64,000 nucleotides of DNA. Source: Klebsiella spallanzanii. GTDB lineage: Bacteria; Pseudomonadota; Gammaproteobacteria; Enterobacterales; Enterobacteriaceae. The DNA lies in assembly GCF_902158555.1 (NCBI RefSeq), contig NZ_CABGGS010000045.1:62001-126000 (forward strand). Reading direction: 5' to 3'. The notes beneath the pieces were generated by a model. The model saw only the letters and a list, made by a program, of their open reading frames with translations, was not told the DNA's origin and made no database searches. Both the position numbers and the translations under genes were made by a program. Every line of letters begins with the position of its first letter. Positions within the stretch are counted from its first letter, which is position 1. Of this stretch, positions 37,614 through 47,942 are shown piece after piece.

Positions 37614-38918
37614 TTAACGATCCCAGTAGGCCTCTTCCAGGCTATCTTCGCGCTCAGGCAGACCTCGGGTCAGACGCGGCGAATGCTGATTCAGCACCTG
37701 GTAGCTCACGCGGTTGGCGTATTTACATACCTGCGCCAGGGATGAATAGGTCAGCCACTTGCACTTATGCTTGCTGGAGTTCGGCACGTTATTGCGATGA
37801 TAGTTGTTGGCGGTGATATCATGCAGCAGCGCCGCCAGCGCACCGTCGCCCGCGCCATTGGTATTCATGATCTTCTCCGGCCCGCCCATATAGGGTGCGA
37901 TATGTGAATAAATACGCAGCGGATTCACGCAATCCTGATGGCGCATCGCGCGGCTGAACTCAAACTGGTTAAACTCGGCAATCGCTCCCGGCAGCAGTGG
38001 ATGCTGGGTTTTACGCTTAGCCTCTTCCTCAGTAAAACTCGCCATATAAAGCCCGGCAGGGCCGGCGGTGCACAGCACGAGGTCAACCCACTCCAGCGCC
38101 TTATCCGAAGCCAGCAGCGGATCGCCAATGCCCGTCAGCGCTTCCGCTTCCTCTTCGTTCATCGCCAGAATAGAGACGTGCTCCTTAAGGAACGTCTGCC
38201 ACCACTGCGGGTTATCAGCGATGACGTATTTGGTTCCCAACGTCAGGACCACCGGCACATCATGCTTTTTCGCATATTCGATTGCTTTCATCGTCGCGTC
38301 CGGCATCGGCTCGCCCGGCTTGCAGCGTACAAGGTAGGAAGTCAGCACCAGCGCGGAGGCTCCGGCGATTACGCTTTCCGGGATGCTTTCCGCGCGCAGC
38401 TTATTCATATGACCGGGGCTAATGGCGAAAGTACGCTCGCCGGAATCGCTAATCAGCGTAAAGCAGCGTCCAATCGCACCATCAACCCCTTGCAGATAGT
38501 TAAGGTCAGTACGGCTGGAGGTATTGCACAGATAGCGGTATGCGTAGCCGCCAATTTCAATATTGCGGCACATGACGCCAAGCAGGACGGAACGATCGTC
38601 CGCCAGTACAGAGTAGTTATGCATGGTGTTGCCAATCGTACCGCCCGCAAACTGGTGGGTAATCAGATCGTTGCGCACCAGTTCCTGATATAGCGCTTCG
38701 GCGACATCATCTTCAATCACCAACGAATGCCCAGCGCTCAGGCCGTAGCGTACGATAAACGCCTCATCCACTTTCGCTTCGATATCTACCAGCGTTTGAT
38801 CGATGCCGACCACCCAGGCGACGTTGGACTCATTGTCCGGCTGAATTTGTTGCAGCAGCGGATCGCGAGCGTTGACAGGAAAGTAGTGTTTGGATTTGCG
38901 TTTACCGGGAAATTTCAT
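37614..38918 (-). CDS. gsk: Inosine/guanosine kinase
   Basis: A 434-residue PfkB-family kinase that phosphorylates guanosine and inosine for purine salvage. The catalytic aspartate is in NTNGAGDGALAALLHD, and a glycine-rich GGTIGNTMHN segment lies in the nucleoside site. The length equals E. coli Gsk. It is convergent with the orphan pilin genes. Confidence 0.96.
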   Translation of the reverse strand: MKFPGKRKSKHYFPVNARDPLLQQIQPDNESNVAWVVGIDQTLVDIEAKVDEAFIVRYGLSAGHSLVIEDDVAEALYQELVRNDLITHQFAGGTIGNTMHNYSVLADDRSVLLGVMCRNIEIGGYAYRYLCNTSSRTDLNYLQGVDGAIGRCFTLISDSGERTFAISPGHMNKLRAESIPESVIAGASALVLTSYLVRCKPGEPMPDATMKAIEYAKKHDVPVVLTLGTKYVIADNPQWWQTFLKEHVSILAMNEEEAEALTGIGDPLLASDKALEWVDLVLCTAGPAGLYMASFTEEEAKRKTQHPLLPGAIAEFNQFEFSRAMRHQDCVNPLRIYSHIAPYMGGPEKIMNTNGAGDGALAALLHDITANNYHRNNVPNSSKHKCKWLTYSSLAQVCKYANRVSYQVLNQHSPRLTRGLPEREDSLEEAYWDR

Positions 38919-38943
38919 AGTGGTGATTTATTGGCAGTGAACA

Positions 38944-38971
38944 AGCGGGGAATAGTAGCATACTCCCCGCT
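38944..38971 (-). terminator. Hairpin between hemH and gsk
   Basis: An 8-bp stem AGCGGGGA / TCCCCGCT with a 12-nt loop begins about 10 bp after the hemH stop on the minus strand. The T-run that follows is weak. Confidence 0.5.
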
Positions 38972-38981
38972 GCGCGCGCGA

Positions 38982-39944
38982 TCAGCGATATTTCGCCGTC
39001 AGGTTAACCATCATTTCAATATGCGCGGCGTCCGCATTAAGTGCAGGAATGTACTCATATTGCTGGCCACCGGCTTCAAGGAATATTTCCCGGTTTTGCA
39101 CGGCGATCTCCTCGAGCGTCTCCAGGCAATCGGCGGCAAAACCAGGGCAGATAACCTGGATATGCTTCACGCCCTTCTCACCGAGCATTTTCAGCGTTTC
39201 GTCAGTATAGGGCGTCAGCCAGGGTTCACGGCCAAAGCGCGACTGGAAAGTCATCATCACCCGGTCATGCGATAGCCCCAGAGCCGAAACCAGCTCGCGG
39301 GTGGTATCCCGACAACGCTGAGGATAGGTATCCCCTTGCTGAGCATAACGCTGCGGGATCCCATGATAAGAGAGCAGAAGTAAATCAGGCTCACCATGCA
39401 CCGCAAACGAAGCGCGCACGCTGGCGGCCAGCGCGTGAATATAGTCCACATCATCGGCATAATCGCGAATAAAGGAGATGCCAGGGATTGCGCGCTTTTT
39501 GGCAAGAATACGCGCCAGTTCATCCCAAACTGCAGCCACAGTGGAGCAGGAGTATTGCGGATAAAGCGGTAGCACCACGATATGGTCAACGTCCTGATCC
39601 AGCAGTTCATCGACCGCGCGGTCCAGAGAGGGCGAGCCGTAGCTCATTCCCAGCGCAACTGGCGTATCCGGCAGGCGGTCGGCCAACGCCTGCTGCTGCT
39701 GGCGGCTGTAGACCATCAGCGGCGAACCTTCTTCCATCCAGATGGACTGGTATAGCTTAGCCACTCGCGGCGCGCGCAGAGGCAGGATCACACCGCGCAG
39801 CAGCGGCCACCACAGCAGACGGGAGGTATCCACCACGCGCTTGTCGCTGAGAAATTGTCGCAGATAGCGCTTCACCGCATCGGGCGTGGGCGCATCGGGA
39901 GTGCCTAAATTGGCTAATAAAATACCTGTTTTCGTCTGATGCAT
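38982..39944 (-). CDS. hemH: Ferrochelatase
   Basis: This enzyme inserts Fe(II) into protoporphyrin IX to make haem. It is 320 residues, the usual length for the bacterial enzyme, with the catalytic histidine in [11 protein letters not shown] and the acidic metal-path residues in [11 protein letters not shown]. It lies between gsk and adk as in E. coli. Start at 39944 ([10 protein letters not shown]). Confidence 0.96.
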   Translation of the reverse strand: MHQTKTGILLANLGTPDAPTPDAVKRYLRQFLSDKRVVDTSRLLWWPLLRGVILPLRAPRVAKLYQSIWMEEGSPLMVYSRQQQQALADRLPDTPVALGMSYGSPSLDRAVDELLDQDVDHIVVLPLYPQYSCSTVAAVWDELARILAKKRAIPGISFIRDYADDVDYIHALAASVRASFAVHGEPDLLLLSYHGIPQRYAQQGDTYPQRCRDTTRELVSALGLSHDRVMMTFQSRFGREPWLTPYTDETLKMLGEKGVKHIQVICPGFAADCLETLEEIAVQNREIFLEAGGQQYEYIPALNADAAHIEMMVNLTAKYR

Positions 39945-40023
39945 TACCGCCTCTTAACCATTTGAATCGCTGACAATTGTAGCTTAAATGGCGCTAAACG
40001 GAACCAATCATAGAAAAAGGTAA

Positions 40024-40063
40024 TATGAGAGAAGTTCTCATCCCGCAGCTGCAGGATGAGAAC
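40024..40063 (-). terminator. Terminator after adk
   Basis: A perfect 10-bp stem GTTCTCATCC / GGATGAGAAC (40034-40063), extended by the self-complementary GCAGCTGC in the loop, begins 8 bp after the adk stop on the minus strand, followed by TTCTCTCATATTACC and a T-run. Confidence 0.7.
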
Positions 40064-40071
40064 CGACGGAA

Positions 40072-40749
<678 letters not shown>

Positions 40750-40849
40750 TCAAAAAACGCTAAACCATACCACCAGAACGCGGATGGCTCAAGGAAGGCG
40801 GGGCGGCTGAAACGGTTAATGGTGAGATATTTTACGTAGAGTGCGGTTG

Positions 40850-40925
40850 GATGCCCTCACCCCGGCCCTCTCCCACAGGGAGAGGGAGAAAAACAGCACC
40901 GGGTGAGGGGTTAGGGTGAGAGTAA
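40850..40925. repeat. Dispersed GC-rich palindromic repeat, copy B
   Basis: Folds as a long hairpin: the outer arms CCCTCACCCCGG and CCGGGTGAGGG (one extra C) enclose an inner perfect 9-bp stem CCCTCTCCC / GGGAGAGGG. It shares sequence with copy A at 23755-23867. It lies just after the htpG stop, where it may serve as terminator. Confidence 0.75.
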
Positions 40926-40927
40926 AA

Positions 40928-42802
40928 TTACGACGCCAGCAGCTGATTCATGCGGCGGATAAACTGGTTCGGATCTTCCAGCGTCCCGCGCTCGGCCAGC
41001 AGCGCCTGATCGAGAAGCAGCTCAACCCACTCGCCGAACTGCGCATCGTCCTGAGTATCGGCAGCGCGTTTCACCAACGGATGAACCGGGTTCAGTTCAA
41101 AAATGTACTTCACTTCCGGCGCGGCCTGGCCCGCAGCGGCAAACAGTTTCGCCATCTGGGTGCTCATTTCATCCGCATCGGTGGTGACGATGGCCGGAGT
41201 ATCGGTCAGACGATGGGTCAGACGAACCTCTTTCACCCGGTCGCCCAGCAGGGTTTTGGCACGCTCAACGAACGGCTCCAGCGCCTTCTCGGCCTCTTTC
41301 GTGGTTTCATCCACTTCGTCGGTCAGCTTATCCAGCGACTCATCGGCTTTCGCGACCGACTGGAACGGCTTACCGTCGAACTCGGTCAGATAGCTCATCA
41401 TCCACTCGTCGATGCGGTCGGAAAGCAGCAGAACTTCAATACCTTTCTTACGCAGCAGTTCCAGATGCGGGCTGCTCTTCGCGGCGGCATAGCTGTCGGC
41501 GGTGATGTAGTAAATCTTCTCCTGCCCTTCTTTCATGCGGGAGACGTACTCTTCCAGCGACACGGTCTGCGCAGCAGAATCAGTATGGGTGCTGGCAAAG
41601 CGCAGCAGTTTAGCGATGGTCTGCTGGTTAGCATTGTCTTCCGCCGGGCCTTCTTTCAACACCAGGCCAAACTGCTGCCAGAAGGTCTGATATTTTTCCG
41701 CGTCGTCTTTTGCCAGTTTTTCCAGCATTTGCAGGGCGCGTTTGCTCAGCGCGGTGCGCAGATTGCGGGTGACGCTGCTGTCCTGGAGGATTTCACGCGA
41801 GACGTTCAGCGGCAGATCGTTAGAATCCACGAGGCCGCGTACGAAGCGCAGGTAGTTCGGCATAAACTGCTCAGCGTCATCCATGATGAAGACGCGCTGT
41901 ACGTACAGCTTCAGACCATGTTTATGATCGCGATTCCACATATCCCACGGCGCCTGCGACGGGATATATAGCAGGCTGGTGTACTCCTGCTTACCTTCAA
42001 CGCGGTTATGGCTCCAGGTCAGCGGATCGCTGTAGTCGTGAGCAATGTGCTTGTAGAATTCGTTGTACTCGTCGTCTTTAATTTCCGACTTATTGCGGGT
42101 CCACAGCGCCTGGGCTTTGTTAATTTTCTCCCAGGAGATAACGGTTTCACCGTCAACTTCTTCACGTTTTTCAATCTCAACCGGCAGCGCGATATGATCG
42201 GAGTACTTGCTGATGATCGAACGCACGCGCCAGTCATTGAGGAAATCGTCCTCACCTTCACGCAGGTGCAGAGTGATCTCGGTTCCGCGATCGGCTTTGT
42301 TGATGTCGGCAACGGTATATTCACCTTCGCCAGCGGATTCCCAGAACACACCGTTTTCAGCGCTGTCGCCCGCCGCGCGGGTACGAACGGTGACTTTATC
42401 GGCAACAATAAACGCCGAATAGAAGCCCACACCGAACTGGCCGATCAGTTGGCTGTCTTTTGCCTGGTCAGAGCCCATAGACTCAAGGAATGCTTTGGTG
42501 CCGGACTTCGCGATGGTGCCGAGATGGTCAATTACTTCATCGCGGTTCATACCAATGCCGTTATCGGCAATGGTCAGGGTGCGGTTGTCTTTATCAAATG
42601 AAACACGCACGCGCAGCTCGCCGTCGCCTTCGTACAGATCCGGCTGGGACAGCGCGCGGAAGCGCAGCTTGTCGGCCGCATCGGAGGCGTTGGAAATCAG
42701 CTCACGCAGGAAAATTTCTTTATTGGAATAAAGAGAATGGATCATCAGGTGCAGAAGCTGTTTTACCTCTGACTGAAAACCACGAGTTTCTTGTCCTTTC
42801 AT
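40928..42802 (-). CDS. htpG: Hsp90-family chaperone HtpG
   Basis: The bacterial Hsp90: an ATP-dependent dimeric chaperone. It is 624 residues, exactly the E. coli length, with the N-terminal GHKL ATPase motifs ([28 protein letters not shown]), the middle domain (with the [16 protein letters not shown] block), and the C-terminal dimerisation region. It stands alone between adk and recR. A heat-shock promoter with both sigma-32 boxes lies upstream. Confidence 0.97.
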   Translation of the reverse strand: MKGQETRGFQSEVKQLLHLMIHSLYSNKEIFLRELISNASDAADKLRFRALSQPDLYEGDGELRVRVSFDKDNRTLTIADNGIGMNRDEVIDHLGTIAKSGTKAFLESMGSDQAKDSQLIGQFGVGFYSAFIVADKVTVRTRAAGDSAENGVFWESAGEGEYTVADINKADRGTEITLHLREGEDDFLNDWRVRSIISKYSDHIALPVEIEKREEVDGETVISWEKINKAQALWTRNKSEIKDDEYNEFYKHIAHDYSDPLTWSHNRVEGKQEYTSLLYIPSQAPWDMWNRDHKHGLKLYVQRVFIMDDAEQFMPNYLRFVRGLVDSNDLPLNVSREILQDSSVTRNLRTALSKRALQMLEKLAKDDAEKYQTFWQQFGLVLKEGPAEDNANQQTIAKLLRFASTHTDSAAQTVSLEEYVSRMKEGQEKIYYITADSYAAAKSSPHLELLRKKGIEVLLLSDRIDEWMMSYLTEFDGKPFQSVAKADESLDKLTDEVDETTKEAEKALEPFVERAKTLLGDRVKEVRLTHRLTDTPAIVTTDADEMSTQMAKLFAAAGQAAPEVKYIFELNPVHPLVKRAADTQDDAQFGEWVELLLDQALLAERGTLEDPNQFIRRMNQLLAS

Positions 42803-42855
42803 CTAAATCAACCTCAACAATGCCATTGTTAATGGTAAAAAAACCGTTGAGTGTG

Positions 42856-42884
42856 AGATGGGGACAGAGAGGGAAATTTTCAAG
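42856..42884 (-). promoter_or_regulatory. Sigma-32 promoter of htpG
   Basis: On the minus strand CTTGAAA (42878-42884), 14-bp spacer, CCCCATCT (42856-42863): a full match to the heat-shock consensus. The -35 box lies against the recR terminator-like stem CGGAGGC/GCCTCCG (42885-42908). Confidence 0.9.
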
Positions 42885-42913
42885 CGGAGGCCCTGAAAAG
42901 CGCCTCCGTTTGA

Positions 42914-43518
42914 TTAAAAACGAATCTTATGCCGCCCGGCGAGAGAGTGGGACAGCGTAGTGCCGTCTACCATTTCCAGCTCGCCGCCAACCGGTACGCC
43001 ATGGGCAATACGGCTCGCGTCTACGCCATACTGCGCGCAAAGCTCGGCAATATAGTTCGCAGTGGCCTCGCCTTCAACCGTAGGGTTGGTGGCGAGGATC
43101 ACTTCCTGCATCGATTCGTCACGCAGACGCTGTTCCAGACGATCGAGCCCAATATCATCCGGCCCAATACCGTCGAGCGGCGACAGATGGCCCATCAGCA
43201 CAAAGTAGCGACCGGAAAATTGCCCGGTCTGCTCGATGGCGTAGATATCCGCCGGGCTCTCTACAACGCAGATCTGGCCGTTTTCTTTACGTCGCGGGTT
43301 GCTGCAAATATTGCACACTTCCTGCTCGGTGAAGGTGCGGCAATCAGCGCAGTGGCCGATTTCCGACATCGCGCGCGTGAGCGCCTGCGCCAGACGCATT
43401 CCGCCGCTGCGGTCACGCTGCAGCAGGGTAAACGCCATACGCTGCGCCGACTTCGGGCCAACGCCCGGCAGGCAGCGCAGTGCTTCCATCAGCTGCGTTA
43501 ACAGCGGGCTGGTCTGCA

Positions 43519-43519
<1 letters not shown>
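42914..43519 (-). CDS. recR: Recombination mediator RecR
   Basis: Works with RecF and RecO to load RecA at gaps. It is 201 residues: a helix-hairpin-helix at the N-terminus ([14 protein letters not shown]), a four-cysteine zinc module (C57, C60, C69, C72), and a Toprim domain ([10 protein letters not shown]). The start overlaps the ybaB stop by one base (TGATG), so dnaX-ybaB-recR form one unit as in E. coli. Confidence 0.96.
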
Positions 43520-43854
<335 letters not shown>

Positions 43855-43908
43855 CTACTCTCTCAGTATGTCGTCGTTAAGGATGCTGACCGCAAGCCAG
43901 GCTTGCAA

Positions 43909-45813
43909 TCAAATGGGGCGAATACTCTCTTCATCCAAATCTGCGTCGAAGAATCGACGCAGCGTCTGAATGTTATTATCCGCGATAATCGCTTCGCGCG
44001 CCTGCGCGAGCTTTTCTTCATAAATTGCCTGCCGCCACTCAAGCGGCGTGCGCATCGCGGGATTATCATCTTCCACGATGGTCAATTCAACCGGCGTACC
44101 GTACAAAATACCCAACGCTTCCGCCAGCTTTTGCTGAGCGCCTGCCGAGTTCAGATGGCGCTGGCTTGGCCGTAAGTGCAGGCAGACACGGTTACCCTCT
44201 TGCTCTTTCCATGCGTTGAGAGCCACCTGTTCCACCAGTTTGGGTACCGCGAGCTGGCTGACTTCCGCCGCCCAGCTATCCCGCTCGACCGCTTCGATGG
44301 CCAGCTTAGCCGCCAGTTCTGGCGTTTTTTCATGCTCCAGCGCTTTTTTCAGCGCCTTCGGCGTAGCGACTTCGACTTTGACCTCTTCAACCGGGGTCGT
44401 CGATTTCCAGCGATAGGCCTCTTTCTTCGCCGGAGCCTGCTCCAGCGCAGCAGCAGCCGGACGTGCCTGTACGCGCTCGGTAATCGAACTCAGACGTTCC
44501 AGCGCGGCATTATTCACCGGCCGCGCGCGGGAAGCGGCTGCCGGTTCACTCTTTTTTGGGGTGGGTGCTCCCTGACTACGCTGCAGCTGGCTGCGGGCCG
44601 CCAGCACCTGGCTGGTGGTCTGCGGCAAATTCTGCGGCGGCGGCGGAGCAGATACCGGGACAGACTGCTGTACAGGTACGGCCTGAGCAGCCTGTACCGG
44701 CGGCGCTTCGGGCTCCGGTAACGGCATGCGCGGATGGAACGCCAGCGCCCGCAGCAGCGTCATTTCGACGCCCATGCGTCTGTCTGGGGCATACGGCAGC
44801 TCTTTGCGGCCAATCAACAACGTTTGATAGTACAGTTGAACGTCGGTTGGCGGCACCGTCCGCGCCAGCTCGCGCATACGCAGCTCTATCGCCGCCATAT
44901 CCGTTCCTAACGCCGACGGAGAGAGTTGCACCATCGCAATGCGGTGCAGCAGACTCTGCATCTCAACCAGTAAAGCTTCCCACTCCACGCCGCGCGCGGC
45001 CGCTTCATTGACGCCCGCCATCACGCGTTCGCCGTCGGCGGCCACCAGCGCTTCAATCAGCGAAAGCGCCTGATCGTCGTCAAGAGTGCCAAGCATGGAG
45101 CTAACCGATTCAGTCGTTAAGCGACCATCGCCGCTGGCAATCGCCTGATCGGTCAGGCTCAAAGCATCGCGCAGGCTACCATCCGCCGCGCGCGACAGCA
45201 GCTGCAGCGCGCGCGGTTCAAAGGAAATTTGCTCCGCGCCGAGAATATGCTCTAGCTGATGGCGAATCTGTTCAACGTCCAGCGCCTTGAGATGGAACTG
45301 CAGGCAGCGGGAAAGAATCGTCACCGGCAGCTTTTGCGGATCGGTCGTCGCCAGCAGGAATTTAACGTGCGCAGGCGGCTCCTCCAGCGTTTTTAACAAC
45401 GCATTGAAGCTGTGGCGCGATAGCATATGGACTTCATCGATCAGATAGACCTTGAAGCGACCACGGGCCGGCGCGTATTGAACGTTATCCAGCAGATCGC
45501 GGGTATCTTCGACTTTAGTTCGTGAGGCGGCATCGATCTCAATCAGATCGACAAAGCGCCCCTGCTCTATTTCGCGGCAGTTATCGCAAACGCCGCAAGG
45601 GGTAGCGGTAATGCCGGTTTCGCAGTTTAGTCCTTTTGCCAGCAGGCGCGCGATGGAGGTTTTCCCCACTCCGCGGGTGCCGGAAAAGAGATATGCGTGA
45701 TGAATGCGCCCTAACGACAAGCCGTTCGCCAGTGCGGTCAGCACATGTTCCTGGCCGACGACGTCAGCAAAGGTTTGTGGGCGCCATTTACGGGCTAAGA
45801 CCTGATAACTCAT
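43909..45813 (-). CDS. dnaX: DNA polymerase III tau (and gamma) subunit
   Basis: The clamp-loader ATPase. The full product, tau, is 634 residues: Walker A GTRGVGKTS, a four-cysteine zinc module (from CETGITATPCGVCDNC), Walker B and the LSRC sensor motif (domains I-III), then the Pro/Ala/Gln linker, the DnaB-binding domain IV and the alpha-binding domain V. A programmed -1 frameshift at A AAA AAG makes gamma, here predicted to be 422 residues and ending Glu-stop. The tau length is nine residues shorter than in E. coli, all upstream of the frameshift. Transcribed before ybaB and recR. Confidence 0.97.
   Translation of the reverse strand: MSYQVLARKWRPQTFADVVGQEHVLTALANGLSLGRIHHAYLFSGTRGVGKTSIARLLAKGLNCETGITATPCGVCDNCREIEQGRFVDLIEIDAASRTKVEDTRDLLDNVQYAPARGRFKVYLIDEVHMLSRHSFNALLKTLEEPPAHVKFLLATTDPQKLPVTILSRCLQFHLKALDVEQIRHQLEHILGAEQISFEPRALQLLSRAADGSLRDALSLTDQAIASGDGRLTTESVSSMLGTLDDDQALSLIEALVAADGERVMAGVNEAAARGVEWEALLVEMQSLLHRIAMVQLSPSALGTDMAAIELRMRELARTVPPTDVQLYYQTLLIGRKELPYAPDRRMGVEMTLLRALAFHPRMPLPEPEAPPVQAAQAVPVQQSVPVSAPPPPQNLPQTTSQVLAARSQLQRSQGAPTPKKSEPAAASRARPVNNAALERLSSITERVQARPAAAALEQAPAKKEAYRWKSTTPVEEVKVEVATPKALKKALEHEKTPELAAKLAIEAVERDSWAAEVSQLAVPKLVEQVALNAWKEQEGNRVCLHLRPSQRHLNSAGAQQKLAEALGILYGTPVELTIVEDDNPAMRTPLEWRQAIYEEKLAQAREAIIADNNIQTLRRFFDADLDEESIRPI
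44516..44573 (-). other. Programmed -1 frameshift signal in dnaX
   Basis: On the minus strand three parts line up: a Shine-Dalgarno-like AGGGAG (44568-44573), the slippery heptamer AAAAAAG (44551-44557), and a stem with arms ACCGGC/GCCGGT (44516-44521 and 44540-44545). After slippage the ribosome reads GAG then TGA (44546-44548). This is the arrangement known for E. coli dnaX. Confidence 0.95.
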
Positions 45814-45905
45814 GGGCTGGCTCTGAAACGCTGGAAGGTGAAATCACGAGGGGGTCATGCTATCACAGCCCCGCCCAATCAGCGAGGCTATGTGGAGGGA
45901 AATGC

Positions 45906-46457
45906 TTAGTGGCCCGGGAAAGGCACCAGGCTATAGCAATTGATTCCCTGTTTTTCCAGACGCTGTTCGCCGCCCAGATCAAACAGATTGATAATAAAGG
46001 CCGCATCATGCACTTCGCCGCCCAAACGACGAATCAGTTTGACGGTTGCGTCGATGGTACCGCCGGTCGCCAGCAGATCGTCAACCACCAGAACCTTATC
46101 GCCTTCTTTAATGGCATCAACGTGGATTTCCAGCTGATCGGTGCCATATTCAAGCTCATAGCTTTCTGCGATAGTTTCACGTGGCAGCTTACGCGGCTTG
46201 CGTACCGGAACAAAGCCTACGCCCAGCGCCAGCGCAACCGGTGCGCCAAACAAGAAACCACGCGCTTCGGTGCCCACCACTTTGGTAATACCCGCGTCTT
46301 TATAACGCGCCGCCAGCAGCTCAATACTGAGCGCATAGGCTTTCGGGTCTTCCAGCAAGCTGGTGACATCACGGAAAAGGATGCCAGGTTTCGGATAGTC
46401 CTGGATGCTTTGGATGCTGTTCTTCAGATATTCAAGCTGCTGTGCTGTTGCGGTCAT
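45906..46457 (-). CDS. apt: Adenine phosphoribosyltransferase
   Basis: Purine salvage enzyme that makes AMP from adenine and PRPP. It is 183 residues with the PRPP-binding motif [13 protein letters not shown]. The start at 46457 ([10 protein letters not shown]) gives the E. coli length. In the flexible loop the sequence reads RKPRKLPRE, with Arg where I recall Gly in E. coli. Located upstream of dnaX. Confidence 0.96.
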   Translation of the reverse strand: MTATAQQLEYLKNSIQSIQDYPKPGILFRDVTSLLEDPKAYALSIELLAARYKDAGITKVVGTEARGFLFGAPVALALGVGFVPVRKPRKLPRETIAESYELEYGTDQLEIHVDAIKEGDKVLVVDDLLATGGTIDATVKLIRRLGGEVHDAAFIINLFDLGGEQRLEKQGINCYSLVPFPGH

Positions 46458-46607
46458 AAGTTTATGCCTGATTAAAACGGTGTTACTCGCGGGCATGCCA
46501 AATGGGTCAAAGAAACATTTGTTTAACCTTTGACCAGGCTTACCCGCGCTCGAAAACGCCAGAATTTACTGTCTGTCAGCGACAATTGCAACCATCATTA
46601 TTGCGCA

Positions 46608-46985
46608 TCAGTGCTTTTGTTGCTTTGCATCAACCACCGGAATGCGCCACATAAATATCAGCAGACAGGTCAAAATCACCAGCAGCAGGATGCGCACCCA
46701 GGTAAGATTAACCAGCCAAAGGGAAATAGCAAAGGTCAGCAAAATCATCACCACCGCCCGCGGTTTAGCACCCGGCGGCATAGCACGGTATTTCTGCCAG
46801 TGACGTAGATAGCCGCCAAACCATGAACGGTACAAAAGCCAGTGGTGAAAGCGCGGCGATGAACGGGCAAAACACCATGCGGCAAGCAGGATAAACGGCG
46901 TCGTCGGCAGTAGCGGCAAAAACACGCCCAGCGTTCCCAGCGCTACCGCGAGCCAGCCAATGATGATCAAAATAATACGTGGCAT
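46608..46985 (-). CDS. ybaN: DUF454 inner-membrane protein YbaN
   Basis: A 125-residue small membrane protein with two helix pairs (about 3-38 and 80-115) and the DUF454 signature LPLLPTTPFILLAAWCFARSSPRFHHWL. No function is established. Start at 46985, divergent from priC. The length equals that in E. coli. Confidence 0.9.
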   Translation of the reverse strand: MPRIILIIIGWLAVALGTLGVFLPLLPTTPFILLAAWCFARSSPRFHHWLLYRSWFGGYLRHWQKYRAMPPGAKPRAVVMILLTFAISLWLVNLTWVRILLLVILTCLLIFMWRIPVVDAKQQKH

Positions 46986-47054
46986 AATGCGAATCGTTAT
47001 CAAAAAGATAACGTTAATGTAGCACAGTTGTTTAACGGGGGATGGAGGAGTTAT

Positions 47055-47582
47055 TTGAAAACGACCCGGCTTTTACACTCGCTGAAAAATCAGCTCGCAG
47101 AGCTGGACTCGCAGGTTGCACCGCTGGCGAATCACGCCACAATCAGCCCGCGTTTCGATCGTCAGCTATTCCGTACCCGCAGTACACAAATGCAGGCTTA
47201 TCTCGACGAAACCAAGGAGCACTTCTCTGAGCTACAGCAGGCGGTCGAACGCCAGCAGCTACCGCAGGTTACCTGGCTGGCGGAGCGTCTCGTGGCTCAA
47301 ATCGCCGCCATCAGCCGAGAAGCGGCAACCTGGTCATTACGCGCATGGGACAGCGCCTCACCAACGCTTAACCGCTGGCAGCGCCGACGAATCCAGCATC
47401 AGGAATACGAACGTCGTCTTCTGGCAATGCGCAACGATCGCCAGAGACAGCTGGCGCAGGCCACAAGCCTTGATGAACAGCAGCGGCTGGCAAAAGAAGT
47501 TGAGGCGTACGCCGCGCGCTTAGCCCGCTGTCGCGATGCGCTGGAAAAAATTGAAAACAAGCTAGCCCGCTTAACACGATAA
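47055..47582 (+). CDS. priC: Primosomal replication protein PriC
   Basis: Restarts stalled replication forks by loading DnaB. It is 175 residues, basic and helical, with the conserved RRRIQHQEYERRL and LARCRDALEKIENKLARLTR segments. The start is a TTG at 47055 with a strong GGAGGAG at 47044-47050; the longer frame begins with another TTG and adds nine unrelated residues. The 175-residue length equals E. coli PriC, which supports the TTG at 47055. Confidence 0.92.
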   Translation: MKTTRLLHSLKNQLAELDSQVAPLANHATISPRFDRQLFRTRSTQMQAYLDETKEHFSELQQAVERQQLPQVTWLAERLVAQIAAISREAATWSLRAWDSASPTLNRWQRRRIQHQEYERRLLAMRNDRQRQLAQATSLDEQQRLAKEVEAYAARLARCRDALEKIENKLARLTR

Positions 47583-47596
47583 CATGAGGAAGAAGT

Positions 47597-47749
47597 ATGT
47601 CGCTGGAAAATGCGCCTGACGAGGTCAAACTGGCCGTCGATTTAATTGTGCTGCTTGAAGAGAGTAACGTCCCCGCGCAAACCGTGCTAGCTGCGCTGGA
47701 GATTGTTCGCCGTGACTATGAAAACAAAGTAAATAATGAGGAAGAGTAG
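47597..47749 (+). CDS. rsmS: Small DUF2496 protein YbaM/RsmS
   Basis: A 50-residue protein, [20 protein letters not shown] then [20 protein letters not shown], plainly homologous to E. coli YbaM (53 residues). ATG at 47597 with GAGGAAGAAG upstream. It follows priC by 14 bp and is probably co-transcribed. RsmS is described as a pleiotropic regulator in related enterobacteria; the molecular role is unknown. Confidence 0.9.
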   Translation: MSLENAPDEVKLAVDLIVLLEESNVPAQTVLAALEIVRRDYENKVNNEEE

Positions 47750-47904
47750 TCTGTTGGCGGACAGCGGAAGGTGCCAGAGTCATCGTTTGCAATGTACAAC
47801 GATGCTGGAACTGCTGCAAAAACATATCCGCCAGCGGGCTGGAGCCGAATATGGTGATGGAGATAACAGGCCTGAGCCAGGAAGAACTCTCCTCGCTCAG
47901 CCAT

Positions 47905-47935
47905 TAAAATCTGCGGGGCGGATATCCACCGCCCC
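47905..47935 (-). terminator. Terminator after mscK
   Basis: On the minus strand a 7-bp GC stem GGGGCGG / CCGCCCC with a 7-nt loop, then GCAGATTTTAA. It starts 7 bp after the mscK stop. Confidence 0.7.
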
Positions 47936-47942
47936 GGTATGC

